Notes under the pieces: model-generated
The model's input: only the letters and a program-made list of their open reading frames with translations
The model's database searches: none
Told to the model about the DNA's origin: nothing
Shown: one piece after another, positions 5,172-10,888 of the stretch
Position numbering within the stretch: the stretch's first letter is position 1
How the letters are laid out: every line of letters begins with the position of its first letter
Position numbers and translations under genes: made by a program
Source: Acidobacteriota bacterium
Lineage (GTDB): Bacteria; Acidobacteriota; Terriglobia; Terriglobales; Acidobacteriaceae
DNA: 10,888 nt
Direction of reading: 5' to 3'
Assembly: GCA_021781075.1 (NCBI GenBank)
Contig: JAJXXN010000142.1
Coordinates: 1-10,888, forward strand

Positions 5172-5939
5172 TTACTCGCGATGGAAACGCAGCGAATTAG
5201 CCTGATGGATTGATGTCATCTGGACTCGCACGATATTCACATGCGCGGGTCGCGTCGCGGCCCAGACAATCGCATCGGCCACATCCTCCGCGGTCAGCGG
5301 CGTCAACCCCTTATAAACTTTCTCCGCCCGCTCCGAATCACCATGAAAACGGACCAGGCTGAAATCGGTTTCCACCATGCCGGGGTCAACCGAGGTCACG
5401 CGCACATTCGTCCCCAGCAGGTCATCGCGCAGGCCATCGTTGATAAAGTGCACGGCGGCTTTGGTCCCGCAATACACAGCGCCATTCGCATAGGCAAGGT
5501 GGCCGGCGGTCGAGCCAATGTTGATGACGTGCCCGCGGTTGCGCTCCACCATTCCCGGCACCACGGCGCGCGTCACATAGATCAGCCCTTTGATGTTGGT
5601 GTCGATCATCTCCTCCCAGTCCTCAAGCTTCCCCTGGTGGAGCTTGTCCAGTCCGCGCGAGAGGCCGGCGTTGTTCACCAGCACATCAATCTCTTTCCAC
5701 TGCGCGGGCAGCGCCGCAATCTCGCCGGCTACGGCTTCGGCGTTGCGCACGTCCAGTTGGAGGCAATGCACCGACGATGCGCCGCGCCGGTGCGCCTCCT
5801 CGGCAACATCGACGAGCTTGTCCATGCGGCGCGCGGCCAGGAGCAGGCGCGCGCCTTGTGAGGCGAATGCGTGGGCTGTGGCGGCGCCAATGCCGGAGCT
5901 GGCGCCGGTGATGAAGACGATGGTATTTGATTGAGTCAT
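5172..5939 (-). CDS. ydfG: SDR family oxidoreductase, YdfG-like 3-hydroxy acid dehydrogenase
   Basis: Classical short-chain dehydrogenase, 255 residues. The closest family I recognise is E. coli YdfG, an NADP-dependent dehydrogenase acting on serine, allo-threonine and other 3-hydroxy acids. Visible: cofactor motif TGASSGIG (11-18), Arg37-Arg38 after the second strand (favours NADP), LDVRN (62-66), NNAG (89-92), Asn115, catalytic Ser143 in NIGSTAG, Tyr156 and Lys160 in YCGTK, and DPGMVETDFS (185-194). The segments EDWEEMIDTN, VVPGMVERNRGH and PAHVN also match YdfG. It starts 21 nt after the ftsK stop on the same strand, so it may be read from the ftsK transcript. However, it lacks a Shine-Dalgarno and has its own -10-like TAAGAT 6 nt before the ATG. 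The family is certain; the exact substrate is inferred. Confidence 0.9.
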   Translation of the reverse strand: MTQSNTIVFITGASSGIGAATAHAFASQGARLLLAARRMDKLVDVAEEAHRRGASSVHCLQLDVRNAEAVAGEIAALPAQWKEIDVLVNNAGLSRGLDKLHQGKLEDWEEMIDTNIKGLIYVTRAVVPGMVERNRGHVINIGSTAGHLAYANGAVYCGTKAAVHFINDGLRDDLLGTNVRVTSVDPGMVETDFSLVRFHGDSERAEKVYKGLTPLTAEDVADAIVWAATRPAHVNIVRVQMTSIHQANSLRFHRE

Positions 5940-5945
5940 GGAAAT

Positions 5946-5951
5946 ATCTTA
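5946..5951 (-). promoter_or_regulatory. -10-like element 6 nt before SDR start
   Basis: TAAGAT on the minus strand, in the short ftsK-SDR gap, then 6 nt (ATTTCC) and the ATG at 5939. No Shine-Dalgarno and no clear -35. Same hexamer and spacing as the element before the gene at 4642. Confidence 0.35.
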
Positions 5952-5960
5952 GCGCGCGGC

Positions 5961-8768
5961 TCAATCCCCCGCCGCCGCCACTTCTTGCAGCCAGCCGGCG
6001 GGCTTCAACAGCTCACGCGGACGCGAGCCGTCGGCCGGGCCCACCAATCCGTCCTTTTCCATCAGGTCGATGAGGTGTGCCGCGCGGCCGTAACCAATCC
6101 GCAAGCGGCGTTGCAGCAGCGATGTCGAGGCCTTGCCGAACTCGAAGACCAACTTGACTGCCTCGTCGAACATCGGGTCATTCTCATCCTCGCCGGTGTC
6201 GCCGCCAGCGGCAGCCGTGGCGCGCTCCTCGCGTGGGGCCTCCAGGAAGCCTTCAACATACTCCGCCTGGCCCTGCTCCTTCCAGAACTGCACCACCGCC
6301 GCCGTCTCCTTCTCACTGACGTATGGCGCGTGCAGCCGCTGGTGGCGCGAGGTGCCGGGTGGCAGAAACAGCATGTCGCCGCGTCCCAAAAGCGATTCGG
6401 CGCCGTTGGTGTCAAGGATGGTGCGCGAATCCACCTTTGTCGCCAGGCGGAAGCTGATGCGCGTCGGCACGTTGGCCTTGATGAGCCCAGTGATCACGTC
6501 GACCGAGGGCCGCTGTGTGGCCAGCACAAGATGGATTCCCACCGCGCGCGCCATCTGCGCCAGGCGCGTGATGGATTCCTCCACGTTGGCCTTGTCGAGC
6601 ATCATCAGGTCGGCCAGCTCGTCGATGATGATGACGATGTAGGGCAGAGGCTGCTCCTCCGGCGACTCGAAGAGCGACGGCGCGGCCTCATCAAATAGTT
6701 TGTTGTACTGTTCAATGTTGCGCACGCTGCGCGAGGCAAGCAACTTGTAGCGCCGCTCCATCTCGCGCACCGCATTCCGCAGCGCGTTGGCCGCCAGCTT
6801 GGCCTCGGTGATGATGGGCGTGAAGAGGTGCGGGATCCCCTCGTACATCCCCAGTTCAACGCGCTTCGGGTCCACCAGGATGAGCCGCACCTGCTGCGGA
6901 GTGGTGCGGTAGAGCAGGCTCATGATCATGGCGTTGATGGCCACTGACTTGCCCGAGCCTGTGGAGCCGGCGATCAGCACATGGGGCATGGCGGCAAGGT
7001 CGGCCGTGTGCATGCGCCCGTTGATGTCCTTGCCCATGGTGATGGTGAGCTTTGACTTGGCCTTCTGAAACACATCGGCCTCCAAACACTCGCGCAGGTG
7101 GATGGTCTCGCGCTCGTGGTTCGGGACCTGGATGCCTACAGTGCTTTGCCCCGCCATGCGCTCGATCAAAATGCTCTCGGCGCGCATCGCCAGGCACAGG
7201 TCTTCGGCCAGCCCGGTCACGCGGCTGTACTTGACGCCGGCCTCGGGCTTGAACTCATATGTCGTGACCATGGGGCCGGGGTTGATGCGCACCACCTGGC
7301 CCATCACGCCAAATTCAGCGCACTTTTCGCGCAACACCTGCGCTTCCTCGCGCAGCTCCTCCTCGCGGACCATCTGCGGGCCGCTGCCCAACGCAAGCAG
7401 GTTGGTGGGCGGGAGCCTGAAGCCGCCGGCGCGCTGCGCCTTGCGCACGGTGGTGTGAATGTGCGCGTCGGCGCGCTCGTGCACGGTTATGTTCTCAATT
7501 GGCTGCACCGGCTGCGTGGTGTAAACAGGCGACGGCTGCATGGTAAAGCCCTGGCTGGGCTGTTCGGTAAAGGCCGGTGCCAATGCGGGTGCCTGGGCAA
7601 GAGCAACAGGCTGCGTCATGGGCTGCGCAAACTCCGCGGAAACGTGGGCCTCCTCATCGTCGTGCGCAAAGGCAAAGGGCAGGGGCGCGGGCGTGTCCGG
7701 GACCGGGGCGGTGTGCTGTGGCTCTTCCGCAGCCATCTCCGACTCAAATCGCAATGCGCCGGCCGGCCGCATGGTGAAGGCCGGGGGAGCGGGCGGCACC
7801 GGCTGCCCGACAATCGACGGCGTGTAGTTGTGTATCAGCTGGCGAACCACTTCCATGGGCGGTTGCGCCGCGGATGGCTCCGGTTCTCCGGCAGTGGCTG
7901 CGGATTGCACGGCCGGCGTGGTGTAATCCTCCAGCGTGCGCTCCCATACGCTGCGTCGTTCGGCGTTCACCAGGGCCAGCCGCCGCGATGAATCATACGC
8001 CGGGGTCTCAAGCAATTCATCCGCCTCGGGCTGCGCCTGCCCACGGAAGAAACGCAGCAGCCGCCCACGCTCCTTGCGCGGGGGCGAGGAAAAATCGAGT
8101 TCGCCGGAGGCGTACGCAGGCTCAGACAACCCATCCGCCAACTCATCCTCGGCGTTCAGGCTGAGGCGTTCCGCGCGTTCCTCCTGCCAGCCCTTGTAGC
8201 GCTCGTACAGATTTTTGGCTCCCTCCAGCATGGCGCGCCAGCTGAGGGCTGCGGCAAAATAGATTCCCGCAATTGTGACCAGGATTGTGGAAGCGATCGT
8301 CCAGCCATGGCCAATGAGCGCAAGCATCCACGCCACATTCAACGTCCCCACCAGGCCCCCGATGGGAAGCAGATGCATCCACAGGAGGCGGCCGGGCAGA
8401 AGTGCGCAAAGCGTGGGAAGAAAGACCATCGAGACGATGGAGCCGATGACACGCAGCGTCATGTTGCCCCCGCTCCGCGAGCGAACCCAACGCGCGCCAA
8501 GCCCGGCCAGAAGAAAACAGGGCAAAAAAGCCGAGATGCCAAAGGTTTGGAGGAGGAGGTCGGAACAATAAGCACCGAAAATACCAAGAAGATTACGCGT
8601 GACGGCAGCGCCGGCCACGGCGGTCGCGGTATTGAAGGAGGGGTCGGAGGGGCGATAACTCGCCAGCATGACAAAGAGCGTCACCCCGGCGGAGATTACC
8701 GCAAGCCCCAGCAGCACATTCAGCAGGCGGCTGCGCGTGGGCGTCAAGACAATGCGGATAGATTTCAT
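5961..8768 (-). CDS. ftsK: DNA translocase FtsK
   Basis: Septum-located motor that pumps DNA and promotes chromosome dimer resolution during division; 935 residues. The N-terminal membrane domain has four or five helices (about 15-37, 68-93, 106-124, 138-155, 157-177). A Pro/Gln/Ala-rich linker follows (about 200-440), with imperfect repeats around 400-422. The motor has Walker A GSTGSGKS (601-608), VDPKRVELG (632-640) and Walker B IVIIIDE (711-717). The C-terminal gamma winged helix (about 863-925: DPMFDEAV, LLQRRLRIGYGRA) reads DNA polarity motifs. I start at ATG 8768 (MKSIRIVLTP), directly before the first membrane helix; the frame is open to 8924 but would overlap the end of the crotonase gene. 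No Shine-Dalgarno is visible. A GATAAT (8806-8811, minus) is a possible -10, without a good -35. The short linker is nearer SpoIIIE/SftA-size proteins than the 1329-residue E. coli FtsK. Confidence 0.96.
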   Translation of the reverse strand: MKSIRIVLTPTRSRLLNVLLGLAVISAGVTLFVMLASYRPSDPSFNTATAVAGAAVTRNLLGIFGAYCSDLLLQTFGISAFLPCFLLAGLGARWVRSRSGGNMTLRVIGSIVSMVFLPTLCALLPGRLLWMHLLPIGGLVGTLNVAWMLALIGHGWTIASTILVTIAGIYFAAALSWRAMLEGAKNLYERYKGWQEERAERLSLNAEDELADGLSEPAYASGELDFSSPPRKERGRLLRFFRGQAQPEADELLETPAYDSSRRLALVNAERRSVWERTLEDYTTPAVQSAATAGEPEPSAAQPPMEVVRQLIHNYTPSIVGQPVPPAPPAFTMRPAGALRFESEMAAEEPQHTAPVPDTPAPLPFAFAHDDEEAHVSAEFAQPMTQPVALAQAPALAPAFTEQPSQGFTMQPSPVYTTQPVQPIENITVHERADAHIHTTVRKAQRAGGFRLPPTNLLALGSGPQMVREEELREEAQVLREKCAEFGVMGQVVRINPGPMVTTYEFKPEAGVKYSRVTGLAEDLCLAMRAESILIERMAGQSTVGIQVPNHERETIHLRECLEADVFQKAKSKLTITMGKDINGRMHTADLAAMPHVLIAGSTGSGKSVAINAMIMSLLYRTTPQQVRLILVDPKRVELGMYEGIPHLFTPIITEAKLAANALRNAVREMERRYKLLASRSVRNIEQYNKLFDEAAPSLFESPEEQPLPYIVIIIDELADLMMLDKANVEESITRLAQMARAVGIHLVLATQRPSVDVITGLIKANVPTRISFRLATKVDSRTILDTNGAESLLGRGDMLFLPPGTSRHQRLHAPYVSEKETAAVVQFWKEQGQAEYVEGFLEAPREERATAAAGGDTGEDENDPMFDEAVKLVFEFGKASTSLLQRRLRIGYGRAAHLIDLMEKDGLVGPADGSRPRELLKPAGWLQEVAAAGD

Positions 8769-8884
8769 TTGGGACGTTGATCGAAAGAGTCCCAGAGCAG
8801 CTTTTATTATCCCGTGCCCGGGGCGGGGATGCGGCTGAAAAGGAGAAGGGGGAACCTGATGTTCAACTACCCCGCGAAACCGCG

Positions 8885-9694
8885 TTAATTGTGGGGTTTG
8901 GTCACATATTTGCGGCTCGGCCACTCCGGCTTGCGGTGGTGCAAAAACGCGGCCACGCCTTCCTTGAAATCCTCCATCGAGCGTTGCTGCGTGTTCACGG
9001 CAATCGAGTCCTCAAGTTCCTCATCCAGACGCCGACTGGAGTGCTTGGCCAAAAGTTTTTTTACCGCCTGCATGGCCTGCGGGCTGTTCTGGAGCAGTCC
9101 TCGCGCAAGCGCGTATGCCGTGGGCAAAAGTTCCGGCTCGGCAACCACCTGCGTAATCAACCCCAGTTCCAGCGCCTCCTGCGCCTTCAATAAGCGGCCT
9201 GATAGCAGCAGGTCGCGGGTGCGCTTTTCCCCAAACTGGCGAATCATGAACGAGGCCGCAATGGCGGGCACAAATCCCACGCGCACCTCCGTGTAGCCAA
9301 ACTTTGCATCCGGCGAGGCAATGGTGAAGTCGGCAATCGTGGCCAGCCCCATGCCGCCGGCGATGGCCGCGCCGTTCACGGCGGCAATCACCGGCTTGGG
9401 AAAATCGTGCAGCGCCCGCAGGACGCCCGCCATCAACTCGGAGTCGCGGCGGTGCTCCTCCACGGTGCGCCCTTCCACGCTCGCAAGCTGCTCCATGTCC
9501 AGGCCGGCGCAAAAGGCCGGGCCGGCCCCGGTTAGCACCACCACGCCACATTCGCACTCCGAGGCGGCGGCGAAGGCCTGGAGCAGCTCCCCGATGATCT
9601 CCGCGTTCAGCGCGTTGCGCTTCTCGGGGCGGTTCAGCGTGATGGTCTTCACTCCGCCCTCGGACTTTACCTGGATGAGTTTGTAATCGGGCAT
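8885..9694 (-). CDS. Enoyl-CoA hydratase/isomerase (crotonase) family protein
   Basis: Acyl-CoA-binding enzyme of the crotonase superfamily, 269 residues, normal length. Landmarks: LNRPEKRNALN (20-30), oxyanion-hole loop PAFCAGLDM (59-67), NGAAIAGGMGLA (108-119) and KFGYTEVRVGFVPA (131-144). In rat mitochondrial hydratase two glutamates (144 and 164) catalyse hydration. Here the first position is Gly116 and the second is Glu136, so simple hydration is doubtful, and an isomerase or other crotonase reaction is possible. The ATG at 9694 has GGAG 9 nt upstream; the frame is open back to 9808, but those residues overlap the preceding gene. A GATAAT (9735-9740, minus) in the 97-nt gap may be a -10. 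It lies downstream of the HD gene on the same strand. Family firm, reaction unknown. Confidence 0.9.
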   Translation of the reverse strand: MPDYKLIQVKSEGGVKTITLNRPEKRNALNAEIIGELLQAFAAASECECGVVVLTGAGPAFCAGLDMEQLASVEGRTVEEHRRDSELMAGVLRALHDFPKPVIAAVNGAAIAGGMGLATIADFTIASPDAKFGYTEVRVGFVPAIAASFMIRQFGEKRTRDLLLSGRLLKAQEALELGLITQVVAEPELLPTAYALARGLLQNSPQAMQAVKKLLAKHSSRRLDEELEDSIAVNTQQRSMEDFKEGVAAFLHHRKPEWPSRKYVTKPHN

Positions 9695-9791
9695 TGCTCG
9701 GGCTCCCGCGAAAATGAAAATGCTGCTCGCTTCAATTATCAGCCACCATGGGCCGGATTTGCGGCGCTTTCGGTGGTGCGGGCCACGCGCG

Positions 9792-10388
9792 TCAAAGCCC
9801 CAACTCAACTGAGCGTTTCTTCATCGCCTCAATGCAAAAGGCAATATGCTCCACAAGGTCAACGCCCAATTCCTCCGCGCCCTGGAGCACGTCCTCGCGG
9901 CTCACCCCGCGGGCGAACGCCTTGTCCTTCATCTTTTTGCGCGCGCTTGCCGCTTCAACCTCGGCAATGGACTTCGACGGTTTCACCAGCGCGCAGGCGG
10001 TCAAAAAACCCGCCAGTTCGTCGCAGGCGAACAAAACCTTGGCCAGGTGCGAGGCGCGGGCAACGCCGGTGTACTCCGCGTGCCCGAGGATGGCGGTGCG
10101 CAACTCCTCGGGCCAGCCAAGACGCTCCAATTCCCTCACTCCGACATGGGGGTGCTCATCGCGCGACGGATGGCGCTCGTAGTCAAAATCATGCAGCAGC
10201 GCGGTGGTGGAGTAGAGGTTGAGGAGCGCCTCGCGTTCCCCACCCGTAAGCGCGAGGCGGTCGGCCTCCTTTTCGGCGTAGGCAACAACACAGGCCTCGA
10301 CGGCGAGGGCGTGCTTGCGCAGGCTTTCGCCCTGGGTCCATTCAGTAAGCAGTTGCCAGGCGGCGTCGCGGGAGTATGGGGTGGCCAT
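9792..10388 (-). CDS. HD-domain protein, putative phosphohydrolase
   Basis: 198 residues. HD superfamily metal-dependent hydrolases remove phosphate from nucleotides or similar substrates. The metal-binding set is visible in order: His26 (LRKHALAVEA), His66-Asp67 (ALLHDFDYE), His103 (ILGHAEYTG) and Asp123 (LFACDELAGF), with His79 and His81 in DEHPHVG as possible extra ligands. The rest is helical and ends in a Lys/Glu-rich C-terminal helix. No other domain is present, so it is a stand-alone HD protein and the substrate is unknown. I start at ATG 10388, which has AAGGAG ending 12 nt upstream (slightly long); a GTG at 10418 would add ten residues and overlap the predicted -10. The crotonase gene follows on the same strand after 97 nt. 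Confidence 0.85.
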   Translation of the reverse strand: MATPYSRDAAWQLLTEWTQGESLRKHALAVEACVVAYAEKEADRLALTGGEREALLNLYSTTALLHDFDYERHPSRDEHPHVGVRELERLGWPEELRTAILGHAEYTGVARASHLAKVLFACDELAGFLTACALVKPSKSIAEVEAASARKKMKDKAFARGVSREDVLQGAEELGVDLVEHIAFCIEAMKKRSVELGL

Positions 10389-10416
10389 GGAAAGAAATTT
10401 CTCCTTTTTCCAATTC

Positions 10417-10446
10417 ACTTTATTGGCAGCCCTGGCGCAAGGGCAA
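10417..10446 (-). promoter_or_regulatory. Possible sigma70 promoter for the HD gene
   Basis: Minus strand: TTGCCC (10441-10446, 4/6), 18-nt spacer, TAAAGT (10417-10422, 4/6). The predicted start near 10409 leaves a short leader containing the AAGGAG (10401-10406). Plausible but weak by sequence alone. Confidence 0.35.
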
Positions 10447-10500
10447 CAGCGGCTTCTTGAAGCGCCTTGGCTCCTTCAGGGTGGCATGGCGCGGGCAGGC

Positions 10501-10888
10501 TCAAAAACGGAAGAGGTAGCTCACCTTCAGGTAAATGTTCTTGCCGTCATTCATCATCGACGACCCCGTGGGCGCGAGGATCGGGTCCTGGGGATTGCAG
10601 TCCCCGCCTGTCTCACGTGTGCAGAGCGCGCGGTCGATGTTGGCAAAGTTGCCAATGTAACCAAAGTAAACTGCCGTCCCGGGGTGGGGCATGTAAGTGA
10701 GCAGGGCGTCGGCAAAGAGCGTCTTGGAATTGGCCAGGTCGGTGTACTGCGAGTCAGGCAGCGTGGAGATGTACTGGCCGATGAGATTGACCGATACGGC
10801 CTTGTTCATCTGGTAGTTCCACCGCGAGATCAACTGGTGGTTGTCGTACACCAGGGCGCCGGTATTCAGATCCGTGAAATGTGTAAAC
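10501..10888 (-). CDS. Outer-membrane beta-barrel protein, C-terminal part (DUF5916-like)
   Basis: The last 128 residues of a longer protein whose start lies beyond the right edge; the frame is open to the last base. The sequence alternates polar and hydrophobic residues in strand-sized blocks (HQLISRWNYQMN, VSVNLIGQYIS, TLFADALLTYMPHPG, TAVYFGYIGNF, KNIYLKVSYLFRF) and ends in Phe, the usual signal for barrel insertion by the BAM machinery. The order of blocks and the ending VSYLFRF resemble DUF5916 proteins, which carry an N-terminal carbohydrate-binding family 9-like domain and are common in Acidobacteriota; that domain would be outside the window. A Cys pair (Cys-Thr-Arg-Glu-Thr-Gly-Gly-Asp-Cys) sits in the last loop and could form a disulfide. 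Barrel nature is well supported, the DUF5916 assignment moderately. Confidence 0.7.
   Translation of the reverse strand, partial: FTHFTDLNTGALVYDNHQLISRWNYQMNKAVSVNLIGQYISTLPDSQYTDLANSKTLFADALLTYMPHPGTAVYFGYIGNFANIDRALCTRETGGDCNPQDPILAPTGSSMMNDGKNIYLKVSYLFRF

Noticed and set aside
5241..5861. 206-codon plus-strand open frame antisense to the SDR gene
   Set aside because: His/Arg-rich shadow of a gene with all SDR motifs.
7098..7991. 297-codon open frame antisense to ftsK
   Set aside because: Lies opposite a complete, motif-rich ftsK; composition is Gly/Arg/His-rich with no recognisable domain.

Overview
The window looks like an ordinary chromosomal stretch from a GC-rich, Gram-negative bacterium. 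Acidobacteriota (Terriglobia-like) is the best guess. The reasons are: two tandem ATP synthase b-type genes, the second with a signal-peptide-like N-terminus; an Hfq with an Ala-rich tail followed directly by hflX; and, at the right edge, the C-terminus of an outer-membrane barrel resembling the DUF5916 proteins common in that phylum. This placement rests on remembered family resemblance, not on a search. I see no prophage, insertion sequence, CRISPR array, tRNA or rRNA.

Layout, left to right. Positions 1-949 (minus): start of an F0F1 ATP synthase operon with two b/b' stator genes, the second running off the left edge; a sigma70-like promoter lies at 1020-1049. Positions 950-1335: a 386-nt gap with that promoter, a leader hairpin and a separate hairpin that pairs much better as plus-strand RNA. 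Positions 1336-3004 (minus): hfq then hflX, the conserved order, behind a good promoter (3128-3156) and a leader with an A-rich run matching the Hfq distal-face motif. Positions 3383-4567 (plus): a DegT/DnrJ/EryC1-type PLP aminotransferase, then a small conserved-looking hypothetical (4642-4899). Positions 4900-5171: a convergent gap with a perfect 14-bp inverted repeat. Positions 5172-8768 (minus): ftsK (DNA translocase) followed by a YdfG-like short-chain dehydrogenase. Positions 8885-10388 (minus): an HD-domain phosphohydrolase-like gene, then a crotonase-family gene. Positions 10501-10888 (minus): C-terminal end of an outer-membrane barrel protein.

The genes are mostly housekeeping functions: energy (ATP synthase), post-transcriptional control and ribosome rescue (Hfq, HflX), chromosome segregation (FtsK) and general metabolism (SDR, crotonase, aminotransferase). 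They do not form one dedicated system, and I found no convincing new multi-gene system. The points most worth checking are regulatory or structural. Three genes have a -10-like hexamer exactly 6 nt before the start codon, suggesting leaderless mRNAs. The hfq leader has a possible self-binding site. The hflX-atp gap has a strand-asymmetric hairpin. The convergent gap has a long palindrome. The crotonase protein lacks one of the two usual catalytic glutamates.
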